NCBI GenBank assembly: GCA_038531315.1
Contig: JBCBBT010000013.1
Coordinates: forward strand, 1 to 61,481
Length of the DNA: 61,481 nt
Source: JAJFFW01 sp038531315
GTDB lineage: Bacteria; Pseudomonadota; Alphaproteobacteria; Caulobacterales; Parvularculaceae
Reading direction: 5' to 3'
In this document: positions 33,591 through 40,699 of the stretch, piece after piece
Position numbering within the stretch: position 1 is the first letter of the stretch
Layout: each line of letters starts with the position of its first letter
Notes under the pieces: model-generated
What the model was told of the DNA's origin: nothing
Databases searched by the model: none
Seen by the model: only the letters and a program-made list of their open reading frames with translations
Translations under genes and position numbers: made by a program

Positions 33591-34169
33591 ATGACCCCGA
33601 ACATAGACACCGCACCCCTTGGAACACCTACCGGGACAAGTTCCGATGCTTCGCATCGGGATGAATGCCGCATCTATGTGGCCTGTCTTGCCGCCTACAA
33701 TAACGGCATTTTGCATGGCCGCTGGATCGACGCGGCGCAAGGCGAGGACCATATCTGGAATGAGACCCGCGCCGTGCTCAAATCCTCACCGATTGCGGAG
33801 GCCGAAGAATGGGCGATCCATGATTATGAAGGTTTTGAAGGCGCTTCCTTACATGAATATTCGAGCTTTGAATCGGTCGCCGATCTTGCCGAGTTTGTCA
33901 GCGAACACGGAGAACTAGGCGCGAAACTCTATGAGCATTTCGGCGAAAGACTGGACGAAGCGCGCGCCGCATTTGAAGACTATGCAGGCGAACACAAAAG
34001 CCTTGCAGACTTCGCCGAAGACCTGACCCGGGACTGCGGACCTGAAATCCCCGAGCAACTGCAATTCTATATCGATTGGACGGCGCTCGCCCGCGACATG
34101 GAATTGAACGGCGACGTTTTCACCATTGAGACAGGGTTTGATCAAATCCATGTCTTCTGGTCGCGCTGA
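33591..34169 (+). CDS. ardA: Antirestriction protein ArdA
   Basis: A 192-residue acidic protein of the ArdA family, a DNA mimic that inhibits type I restriction enzymes when a mobile element enters a new host. The family start RIYVACLAAYNNGILHGRWIDAAQG and the EEWAIHDYEGF segment are clear, followed by a strongly acidic helical middle (EHFGERLDEARAAFEDYAGEH). GAGGAGACACTTATG gives a good SD. A perfect hairpin CCGATGC/GCATCGG (33643-33659) lies inside the first codons. First gene of the backbone. Confidence 0.93.
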   Translation: MTPNIDTAPLGTPTGTSSDASHRDECRIYVACLAAYNNGILHGRWIDAAQGEDHIWNETRAVLKSSPIAEAEEWAIHDYEGFEGASLHEYSSFESVADLAEFVSEHGELGAKLYEHFGERLDEARAAFEDYAGEHKSLADFAEDLTRDCGPEIPEQLQFYIDWTALARDMELNGDVFTIETGFDQIHVFWSR

Positions 34170-34184
34170 GAGGGGGCAAGAGAC

Positions 34185-34379
34185 ATGGCCCGCTTTCAAG
34201 CCAAACCTCGCGAGGACGGATATGGTCCTTACCGATGGGCCCATGTGGTCCGTTCACAACAAAGCTTCCGCCTCGGTTCGATCTATCGCCAGCTTGGCGA
34301 TGATCTGACACCGGATGAATGCCGCACCCTTGTTCAGACCTGCGCCCGCGAAGGCTTTGATCTGAGGAGGGCGCGATGA
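34185..34379 (+). CDS. Small ICE backbone protein
   Basis: A 64-residue basic protein (MARFQAKPREDGYGPYRWAHVVRSQQSFRLGSIYRQLGDDLTPDECRTL...). No family recognised. It is supported by a good SD (GGGGCAAGAG region), a four-base ATGA overlap with the next gene, and position between ardA and parB, where such small genes are usual in this ICE type. Confidence 0.65.
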   Translation: MARFQAKPREDGYGPYRWAHVVRSQQSFRLGSIYRQLGDDLTPDECRTLVQTCAREGFDLRRAR

Positions 34380-34855
34380 CTTTTACAGACAGCTTTGACG
34401 CCTTCGTTTGTGAGGGCGACGCCATCACTTGTGAAAAAGACGGCTATTGCGTGACAGCGCGCATTGCGCGCGATGATTGCCCCGACGCGCCCGACGAGCG
34501 CCAGGACGGTTTCTGGCCATCCCTCTACAAGGATGCGCCCGGCTTCATTGGTCCCGGTAAGAATTTTCGCCAGCGCTTTGATGAGGCGCAAGCAAACGCC
34601 GAAGCCGTCATGGAAGCATGGCGCAATGATGAATGGTTCTATTGCGGAATCGTGCTTTCGGTGCGTGTCGATGACGTCGCCTTGCTGGATTACGCGGCGA
34701 GCCTGTGGGGCGTTGAGGCCAATTATCCGGGAAGCGATAACGCTTATCTGACCGAGACCGCGAACGCCTTGCTCGCCGAGGCGCTGGACGCAGCCCGCGC
34801 GGAGCGGACGCGCCAATGCGTCATCCTTTGCGACGCCGACACTGCTTCTGGCTGA
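34376..34855 (+). CDS. ICE backbone protein of unknown function, acidic
   Basis: A 159-residue acidic protein, codon-linked by a 4-base overlap to the preceding gene and followed after 89 bases by the parB-like gene. It has a short N-terminal strand region (FVCEGDAITCEKDGYCVTARIARDD) and a helical remainder. Acidity and position beside ardA could suggest an anti-defence DNA mimic, but no motif supports it. Confidence 0.65.
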   Translation: MTFTDSFDAFVCEGDAITCEKDGYCVTARIARDDCPDAPDERQDGFWPSLYKDAPGFIGPGKNFRQRFDEAQANAEAVMEAWRNDEWFYCGIVLSVRVDDVALLDYAASLWGVEANYPGSDNAYLTETANALLAEALDAARAERTRQCVILCDADTASG

Positions 34856-34858
34856 CCC

Positions 34859-34908
34859 GATCTTTCAGGGCGAGCGCTTCTCGCGAGGCCCGCCCGTCCC
34901 GAAAGATC
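34859..34908 (+). promoter_or_regulatory. Hairpin in the leader of the parB-like gene
   Basis: GATCTTTC (34859-34866) and GAAAGATC (34901-34908) pair perfectly, with inner arms GGGCG (34868-34872) and CGCCC (34891-34895). It stands 36 bases before the start. It is the second of three large hairpins preceding backbone genes whose SD region contains GGAGACA. Confidence 0.55.
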
Positions 34909-34944
34909 AATTCCCGGCCTCGCTTATCCAATGGAGACAGTCAA

Positions 34945-36696
34945 ATGACTCACCGTGAAACCAGAAATATCGCCATTGCCGACATGAAAATCAGCAAGCT
35001 GAATATGCGCCATGGACGCAAGGCCCCCGATATCTCAGACATCCTGCCCTCAATCCGGGAGAAGGGCGTCTATCAATCCCTTCTCGTTCGCCGTGAGGGC
35101 GGCAAATGGGGCGTCGTCGCCGGACGCCGCCGCCTCTTTGCCTTGCGTAAGGTCGCCAAAGAAACGGGCCGCAAGGTAAAAGCGCCCTGCATCATCATGA
35201 AGGCAGGCGATAAGGCCGACGCCATCGAAGCCTCAATTCTTGAAAATATTGCCCGCCTTCCTGCAGGCGAGGTTCAGCAATATGACGCCTTCGCCGCGCT
35301 TGCGAGCGCCGGACAGGAAGTCACCGCCATCGCACACACCTTTGGCGTGACCGAGCTTTATGTCCGCCGCATCCTTGCGCTGTCCGCGCTTCGCCCGGAC
35401 ATCAAGGCGCTCTATGAGGCTGACGAAATCGATGCGGGCACCTTGCGCGCCCTGACGCTCGCCAACGACGACCAGCAAGCCGACTGGCTGAATCTCTTCC
35501 ATGATGAAGATGAATATGAGCCGCGCGGTGAACGCCTCAAAGCATGGCTCTCAGGCGGCGCGCGCATACTGACCAAAATCGCACTCTTTGATGTGGACAC
35601 CTATGATGGCGTCGTCATCGCTGACCTGTTCGGATCAAGCGGCGTCTTCGCTGACCCGGACCAATTCTGGAAAGCTCAAAACGCCGCAATCGCCGAGCGC
35701 TGCGAAACGCTTAAGCAGAAAGGGTGGAATGATGTGGTGGTCATGGATCGCGGCGAGCGATTCCTGACATGGGAACACGAGCCGTTTTCCCGCGATGATG
35801 GCGGGAAGGTTTTTGTTGAAACGGGCCATGATGGCGCGGTGCAATGCCATGAAGGGTATCTCACCAAATCTGACGCCAAGAAGATCAAGGCAATCCTGAA
35901 TGGTGCGGTCGATGAAGGCGAAGCTGCAAAATCTGCAAAACCGGAAATGTCCGGACCGCTCGCGGACTATATCGGCCTGCACCGACATGCCGCCGTGCGC
36001 GCCGAACTCACCCGTCATCCAAAGGTCGCCCTGCGCTTCGTCATCGCGCATCTGATTATCGGATCAGCCCTGTGGCGAGTAGACACGGAGGATCAGCGCA
36101 CACGCAAAGAGAAGACGGCGCAAAGTCTTGCCGCCTCCGAGGGAGGGCACCGGTTTGCAGAAGCGCGCATCGGCGCTTGCGCCTTACTTGGTTTCGACAA
36201 TGCCGAACGCGGTCTCATTCGCCGCAATGGCGATGAATGGGCGCTGGCGCGTGTTTTCAAGCGTCTGCTGGACCTCGACGATGATGCGGTGCTATCCATT
36301 CTCGCCGTCGCCATGGGCGAAACTCTGCTGGCGGGAACCAGCCTCGTGGAGATGCTGACTTATGCGATCCCGGTCGATATGGACGCGCTTTGGCAGCCCG
36401 ATGACGCCTTTTTCGTTCTCTTGCGCGACAAGCGGGTCATCAATGAAATGGTCGCAGAGATTGCGAGCCCCACTACCGCCAAGGCGGCGCTAACCGATAC
36501 GGGCAATGCGCAGAAAGCGATCATCCGTAATCGGATTGACGGCAATGGATGTGATGCGAATACCGACTGGCGACCGCGCTGGATGCAAGTGCCGCCGCAA
36601 TCCTACCTCGACGACAAAGGCTGCGCTCCTGTTGAGGCTGATCGGCGCATCAGCGACGTTATGAAGACGACAGATACGGAGCTATCGGCCGCCTGA
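34945..36696 (+). CDS. parB: ParB/RepB/Spo0J-like DNA-binding protein
   Basis: A 583-residue ParB-family protein. The N-terminal ParB box (IAIADMKISKLNMRHGRKAPDISDILPSIREKGVYQSLLVRREGG...GVVAGRRRLFAL), the ENIARLPAGEVQQYDAF motif and the helix-turn-helix EVTAIAHTFGVTELYVRRILALSAL are clear. A long C-terminal region (residues about 250-583) has no recognised domain. It is much longer than plasmid ParB proteins (about 300-340). No parA is in the window, so a partition role is doubtful; regulation or protection of the excised or single-stranded element is possible. The start at 34945 has GGAGACA as SD. Confidence 0.88.
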   Translation: MTHRETRNIAIADMKISKLNMRHGRKAPDISDILPSIREKGVYQSLLVRREGGKWGVVAGRRRLFALRKVAKETGRKVKAPCIIMKAGDKADAIEASILENIARLPAGEVQQYDAFAALASAGQEVTAIAHTFGVTELYVRRILALSALRPDIKALYEADEIDAGTLRALTLANDDQQADWLNLFHDEDEYEPRGERLKAWLSGGARILTKIALFDVDTYDGVVIADLFGSSGVFADPDQFWKAQNAAIAERCETLKQKGWNDVVVMDRGERFLTWEHEPFSRDDGGKVFVETGHDGAVQCHEGYLTKSDAKKIKAILNGAVDEGEAAKSAKPEMSGPLADYIGLHRHAAVRAELTRHPKVALRFVIAHLIIGSALWRVDTEDQRTRKEKTAQSLAASEGGHRFAEARIGACALLGFDNAERGLIRRNGDEWALARVFKRLLDLDDDAVLSILAVAMGETLLAGTSLVEMLTYAIPVDMDALWQPDDAFFVLLRDKRVINEMVAEIASPTTAKAALTDTGNAQKAIIRNRIDGNGCDANTDWRPRWMQVPPQSYLDDKGCAPVEADRRISDVMKTTDTELSAA

Positions 36697-36698
36697 CC

Positions 36699-36986
36699 CT
36701 AATCAGACACCAGTCTGGCCCGCATTGTCTCCACTCGGGTCAGGCTGGATTTGAGGTCGTCGGCGAAGGCCTCAAGTCCCGCCGCGTCCGACTTTTCAGG
36801 CGCGGCGGCGACCATGTCGAGCATGGCGGCGACGAAATCGAGAAGTCGCCTTGGCCGCAAAGGGCCTTTCTCGCCGAAGGCGGCGTCCGCTTCGTCAGCC
36901 GCCAGTTCATGAGAGTCAAAAGCGATATATCCCGTGCGGGTCAGGAAAACCCGCACTTCACCTGCATCTATCAGTATCCGCGTCAT
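36699..36986 (-). CDS. Small acidic protein divergent from an XRE repressor (antiactivator-like position)
   Basis: A 95-residue acidic, mostly helical protein. The ATG at 36986 follows AGGCGG. No sequence family is recognised with certainty, but its location matches qseM of the ICEMlSymR7A type: a small gene divergent from an XRE repressor (qseC), with palindromic operators between, upstream of an FseA-like activator. In that system QseM binds and silences the activator. Its end is convergent with the parB-like gene, two bases apart. Confidence 0.55.
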   Translation of the reverse strand: MTRILIDAGEVRVFLTRTGYIAFDSHELAADEADAAFGEKGPLRPRRLLDFVAAMLDMVAAAPEKSDAAGLEAFADDLKSSLTRVETMRARLVSD

Positions 36987-37032
36987 GTCCGCCTCGCTTG
37001 TATTAACCCTCAAATAATCGCCAACGTCGAAT

Positions 37033-37085
37033 ACCAAATATATTTGGTGGCGCGAATCGCGTCATTTTGACCAAACATATTGGGT
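37033..37085. promoter_or_regulatory. Two palindromic operators for the XRE repressor
   Basis: ACCAAATATATTTGGT (37033-37048) is a perfect 16-bp palindrome. ACCAAACATATTGGGT (37070-37085) is a second copy with two mismatched pairs, 37 bases away, and it overlaps the GTG start codon of the XRE gene. A CGCGA-A-TCGCG inverted repeat sits between. This suggests strong binding at the left site and weaker self-repression at the right site, a layout like the QseC operators. Confidence 0.75.
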
Positions 37086-37317
37086 GAAAGCCCGGGATAT
37101 TATAGCACGAAATATCAGGCAGCGCCGCGCCGAACTTGACCTTAGTCAGGATGAATTGGGCGCGCGCGCTCAATCCAGCGGCAATTATATCGGGATGATC
37201 GAGCGCTCTGAAGTCTCTGTCAGCATCGACATGCTCGAAGACATTGCCGCCGTCCTGGATATGGCGTTGCGCGATATGGTCGATGAGCGCTGGAGCGCAG
37301 GTCCGGGCGCAGCCTAG
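37084..37317 (+). CDS. XRE-family repressor, QseC-like
   Basis: A 77-residue helix-turn-helix protein: IRQRRAELDLSQDELGARAQSSGNYIGMIERSEVSVSIDMLEDIAAVLDM is a full XRE/Cro domain, with nothing else. The start codon is GTG 37084 and no SD precedes it, so translation may be leaderless or weak; one of the two operators covers it. It should regulate itself and the divergent 95-residue gene. The element has no LuxR/LuxI-type genes in this window. Confidence 0.8.
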   Translation: MKARDIIARNIRQRRAELDLSQDELGARAQSSGNYIGMIERSEVSVSIDMLEDIAAVLDMALRDMVDERWSAGPGAA

Positions 37318-37360
37318 CCGTTTCGATGAGGTCGAGATTGCCTGAATTGGCGACCGGACT

Positions 37361-37540
37361 TTATCCCGCGAGCAGCTGGCATTCGACGCCAACAGTCAAA
37401 AAAACGCGCATCGCGCATGGCGTGTCTTCGCCATCCCTTGCATCAGCATAAGTTAGCGCCGCCATGGACCGGGCCGCCCATACTTCATGAAGCGATAGCC
37501 ATCGCATTTCGTGTAACTCATCCACAGGTATCGCCGACAT
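37361..37540 (-). CDS. Small unknown protein sharing its leader with the DUF736 gene
   Basis: 59 residues (MSAIPVDELHEMRWLSLHEVWAARSMAAL...). Unrecognised. Evidence for expression: it is preceded by a 19-base sequence ending at its start (37536-37554, minus strand) that is identical to the SD-and-start context of the DUF736 gene at 37812-37830. The frame stays open further upstream to 37810, but the copied SD sets this start. Confidence 0.5.
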   Translation of the reverse strand: MSAIPVDELHEMRWLSLHEVWAARSMAALTYADARDGEDTPCAMRVFLTVGVECQLLAG

Positions 37541-37830
37541 TTCATCTGTCTCCAGATGTCTTCGGTCACGGCATCGCGGGCGCAAATCCCTACCGCCGAC
37601 GAATTGACCTATGTCGAACGCCGTCCCAGCGAAACCGCCGCTTGCGGAAAATTTCCCCTGCGGGGAAGGCCCCCGCATTCCTCGCGCAACAAATTTTACG
37701 CAACCAGCGGTCCTCCACTGGCGTTCCGGCCTGACGTCAGGTTCGCCGCGTCGCCGCTCGCCATGTGCGGTCACGCGTCGGCAGGGATTGGCCCAAAGCC
37801 GATACAACAAATGGAGACAGATGAAATGTC
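37536..37830. repeat. 19-bp perfect inverted repeats flanking a 257-bp segment
   Basis: TGGAGACAGATGAAATGTC lies on the plus strand at 37812-37830 and, inverted, at 37536-37554. Inside, 37635-37654 and 37691-37710 form a second inverted repeat with 17 of 20 positions paired, enclosing a CCCC-TGC-GGGG hairpin. CCTGACGTCAGG (37730-37741) is a perfect 12-bp palindrome. The segment has no gene of its own. It acts as a divergent promoter/leader region for the two flanking genes. Confidence 0.65.
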
Positions 37831-38149
37831 AGCTATTGGATATGTAACCCGCAACACCGAAAAAGGCAGCTTCAAAGGCACGCTCAAAACCCTCACCATC
37901 TCGACCGGCATCGAAATTCTGCCGAACCCGGAAAAGACCGAAAACAAGCAACCAGACTTCCGCGTCTTTACCGATGAGCGCACCGAAATCGGTGCGGGCT
38001 GGAACCGGGTCGGCAAAACGTCAGGCAAGCCTTTCGTAAGCCTCACCTTCTCGGCGCCTGAACTTGGCCGCAAGCTCTACGCCAATCTCGGTCCCGCCGC
38101 CGGTCAGGACGATCCTGACGTATTGGCGATCATCTGGAACGCTGAATAA
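37826..38149 (+). CDS. DUF736 family protein (first copy)
   Basis: A 107-residue DUF736 protein, a small beta-rich protein typical of alphaproteobacterial ICEs and plasmids. It contains YVTRNTEKGSFKGTLKTLTIST, then PDFRVF, EIGAGWNRVGKTSGKPFVSLTFSAPEL and LGPAAGQDDPDVLAIIWN. Function is unknown. GGAGACA is its SD. A second, more diverged paralogue is at 56369. Confidence 0.85.
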   Translation: MSAIGYVTRNTEKGSFKGTLKTLTISTGIEILPNPEKTENKQPDFRVFTDERTEIGAGWNRVGKTSGKPFVSLTFSAPELGRKLYANLGPAAGQDDPDVLAIIWNAE

Positions 38150-38172
38150 TCCCCCCTCGCAAAGCGTTCCTT

Positions 38173-38208
38173 CACCCCGTGTGGCATCACAGCTGCGCGG
38201 GGTGTTTT
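38173..38208 (+). terminator. Intrinsic terminator after DUF736
   Basis: CACCCCG (38173-38179) and CGGGGTG (38198-38204) pair perfectly around an 18-base loop that has its own TGTG/CACA stem, followed by TTTT. Confidence 0.75.
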
Positions 38209-38315
38209 CGTTTATGCCTGTCGCGGGACGCGTTGTAGGCGTTTGTTAATCTTCATGACGGTTGTTTAACCGATAGTAACTGCAAAAGCGTATGCTGACC
38301 CGTTCGAGGGTAAGC

Positions 38316-39152
38316 ATGAACTATATCTCTGCAAACGACTTTCAGGGCGGGCGATTACAAGCTGCCCAACCCCGAACCCGGCTGCCGAACCCAGCATGGG
38401 CATGGGAGCATTTGCGCCGGAACCCGTCTTATCAAAAAGACTTTTTCGCCATCCGTCATTACCGCTCGAAGCCAATAAATCTGAAAACAGGCGCTACGCT
38501 GTTGCGTGAACGACAGCGCTGGCCGGAAGCTGAAAAATGGGGACTTCTGACGTTCGCCGATCCAGCGCTTTCTGCATTAGAAGCGGACGTTTTCTGGTCT
38601 CCAGCCCTGCTTGCCGGAGCCTTGCCGATTGAACTTTATAATCCCGGCGACAGCGATCGCGAAGATCAGGACGAGATCGTCCTTTCCGCGATTGATAGTC
38701 GCCGGAGGCTTTTGGATACCGTCGACGGCGCTCGTCATATCCTTCTCAGCGGCGAGCGATTCTGGGTGCAGCTCATCTGTAAAAAACCGGCCGCCATCGC
38801 CGATTTCGGCGCCGTCGCCGTCTCGATCAAAGGCGCCAAACACATGAAACGCCGCCTCGACACCGCCGATCAATTGCTTGCGCTCTACCACTCCACAGGC
38901 GCAAATCTTTCCCTGATTGGTCGAAGCAAGAATACAGAACGGCTCACCCAAGGCCTCCTCGCCTTCGATATCTTGCAGGCGGGCGGAAGCCATCGCGATA
39001 TTGCCGAAGCGGTGTACGGACAACAAAAAGTCGCCGCCCGATGGGGCGGCCCATCGCAATATTACGAAGACTGGACAAGAAGGCTTGTGTCGCGCGTTCA
39101 TCATCTTATAGAGGGCGGCTATCGCGATATGCTCGCGCGCAAATCCCTCTAA
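38316..39152 (+). CDS. DUF6499-DUF2285 protein, FseA-like excision activator
   Basis: A 278-residue protein. The N-terminus (WAWEHLRRNPSYQKDFFAIR) is the DUF6499 transcriptional-regulator-like domain and the C-terminus (LLALYHSTGANLSLIGRSKNTERLTQGLLAFDILQAGGSHRDIAEAVYGQQKVAARW) is DUF2285, with a helix-turn-helix. In ICEMlSymR7A these two domains lie in separate frames joined by programmed frameshifting to make FseA, which activates the excisionase gene. Here they are one continuous frame. The start is ATG 38316, shortly after GAGG. The next gene is the excisionase-like one. Confidence 0.85.
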   Translation: MNYISANDFQGGRLQAAQPRTRLPNPAWAWEHLRRNPSYQKDFFAIRHYRSKPINLKTGATLLRERQRWPEAEKWGLLTFADPALSALEADVFWSPALLAGALPIELYNPGDSDREDQDEIVLSAIDSRRRLLDTVDGARHILLSGERFWVQLICKKPAAIADFGAVAVSIKGAKHMKRRLDTADQLLALYHSTGANLSLIGRSKNTERLTQGLLAFDILQAGGSHRDIAEAVYGQQKVAARWGGPSQYYEDWTRRLVSRVHHLIEGGYRDMLARKSL

Positions 39153-39276
39153 GAAACCATTAATCTTGCTCCGGCGAATAACCGACGTTGCGTTTTCACC
39201 AGTATTGTTTTCCTCAAATTCTGTGCAGCCTTTGCTATATCGGCCCGAAATTCCGGCGCCGGATGTTGAGTAGAAC

Positions 39277-39534
39277 ATGGGGGCGCCGAGAATGGATTTC
39301 CCGACACCATATTTAACCGCAGCGGAGGCTGCCGCCTATCTCAGACTTGAGGAGTCGACCCTCAACGCCATGCGCTGGCGCAAAGAAGGACCATGCTGGC
39401 GCAAACATGGCGGGCGTGTCGTTTACCACAAAGACAGTCTCGATTTCTGGTCGGAAAGCCGTGATAGCGATCCGGGCAATCGCCCGAAAAAGAATGGCGG
39501 ACATAAGAACGGCAAAAACGATGAGCAAGACTGA
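39277..39534 (+). CDS. Excisionase-like helix-turn-helix protein (RdfS-type)
   Basis: 85 residues with a MerR/AlpA-like winged-helix (HTH_17): YLTAAEAAAYLRLEESTLNAMRWRKEGPCWRKHGGRVVYHKDSLDFW, then a basic Lys/Asn tail. This is the position of rdfS in related ICEs, just after the FseA-like activator and before DUF2840, traF and rlxS. It should bind attachment sites and steer the integrase towards excision. ATG 39292 is an alternative start. Its end overlaps the next gene by 14 bases. Confidence 0.8.
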   Translation: MGAPRMDFPTPYLTAAEAAAYLRLEESTLNAMRWRKEGPCWRKHGGRVVYHKDSLDFWSESRDSDPGNRPKKNGGHKNGKNDEQD

Positions 39535-39982
39535 ACCGCTCACGTCCGTCATCATCGCCTACCGGAAAAACCGCTTCAACCATCGCCTAATTTTCGGCGA
39601 ACCCGCACTCGAAATCCGGCGAGGTTGGCGCAGAAAAATCACCGCTTTCATGCCAGGCGCCATCTTTGGCTATGAACGCTGGCGAGCCGATCAATACGGC
39701 ACGCAAGATTGGCGATTGTTCGTATGCCTGACAGGTGAGAACGGACCGGTATCTGTGCTCCCGGGCATTTATCCCGGGGCAGATTGTCTGTTTTTCGTGC
39801 GAGGCAAACACCGCGTGAAACGCGCCTTCGCCGCCTTTGACGCGCTCAAACAGGATCGCATCAAGCTCGAACGCATCCGCGCCGAAGAATGGCGCCTTTT
39901 GCATAATGCGTTCGAGACGGGTCGGTCCGCCGAGGAAGAAACACTCATCTGGATCAAGGGGCGACCATGTTTGCAAGACTGA
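39521..39982 (+). CDS. DUF2840 family protein
   Basis: A 153-residue DUF2840 protein recognised by RRKITAFMPGAIFGYERWRADQYGTQDWRLFVCL and the PGIYPGADCLFFVRGKHRVKRAF segment. The family is found almost only next to TraF and RlxS in ICE backbones; role unknown. It overlaps the excisionase-like gene by 14 bases and traF by 16, giving tight translational coupling. ATG 39521 matches the family start. Confidence 0.85.
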   Translation: MSKTEPLTSVIIAYRKNRFNHRLIFGEPALEIRRGWRRKITAFMPGAIFGYERWRADQYGTQDWRLFVCLTGENGPVSVLPGIYPGADCLFFVRGKHRVKRAFAAFDALKQDRIKLERIRAEEWRLLHNAFETGRSAEEETLIWIKGRPCLQD

Positions 39983-40509
39983 TCGCAGGAGCGGCGGCCA
40001 CCGCGCTTTGCGCTGCATCCGCCTGGCAAATCGTATCTCCCCCGTCGCCGCGCGTGATCTACAATAAGAGCCCTTCGGCCCCGGTGGGATGGTATGCGAT
40101 TGACTCAAAAGCACCCATCACAACGGGCGTTCAGGTGGCAGCCTTCGCGCCAGCGGAGGCGCGAAACCTTGCCGCAAACCGGGGATATCTGCCCGCACAT
40201 GTTCCCTTGATCAAAACTGTTTGGGCTATCGCGGGGGCGGAAATTTGCGCGACGAACGGGGCTATTAGCGTTCCAAATCGTCCTCTTATTCACGCTGCCG
40301 CGGAGGACGGATTGGGGCGCGCAATGCCTCGTTTGGAGGGATGTTTCATCTTAAATGCAGACGAAGTCTTCCTTGTTTCCACCGATGTGCAGACCTCTTT
40401 TGACAGCCGGTATTTCGGCGCCGTTCCCGCCGAAAATATCATCGGTGCAGTAACATATTTGGGAGACACCGGCGAGAATGGGGATGGGGCGCGGGGCGAA
40501 CGTCAGTGA
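39967..40509 (+). CDS. traF: Conjugal signal peptidase TraF (S26 family)
   Basis: A 180-residue membrane-anchored peptidase of the S26/TraF type that matures the pilin. It has an N-terminal membrane helix. The catalytic Ser lies in YNKSPSAPVGWY near residue 37 and the general-base Lys in HVPLIKTVWA near residue 79. Typically needed for cyclisation or processing of TrbC. It ends 190 bases before rlxS, and that gap is GC-rich and structured. Confidence 0.9.
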   Translation: MFARLIAGAAATALCAASAWQIVSPPSPRVIYNKSPSAPVGWYAIDSKAPITTGVQVAAFAPAEARNLAANRGYLPAHVPLIKTVWAIAGAEICATNGAISVPNRPLIHAAAEDGLGRAMPRLEGCFILNADEVFLVSTDVQTSFDSRYFGAVPAENIIGAVTYLGDTGENGDGARGERQ

Positions 40510-40699
40510 GGGGCGTGGAGGGCAAGATAAAAGCCGGGGTCACCCCTTACGGGGTAACGCCCTGTCTGCACATCATTTTTGGGAGCACCCCGCGCAAAGG
40601 CGGGGTCACTCCCTTCGGCGCGCGACGCGCTGAGTTTATTGGCCTTTCAGGGGGTGATCCCTGGGCGGACAATCCAGCAATTATCGGGATGTCAGCCCC
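40510..40699. other. Structured gap between traF and the relaxase gene, oriT candidate
   Basis: The gap holds two hairpins, ACCCC/GGGGT (40542-40555) and the perfect ACCCCGC/GCGGGGT (40587-40606), within two imperfect direct repeats of the GGGGTCAC(C/T)CC type. A GGG..CCC stem follows near 40650. An open frame across the gap (65 codons) has no recognisable protein. Placement directly before rlxS makes it a candidate origin of transfer. No nick-site consensus was identified. Confidence 0.4.
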
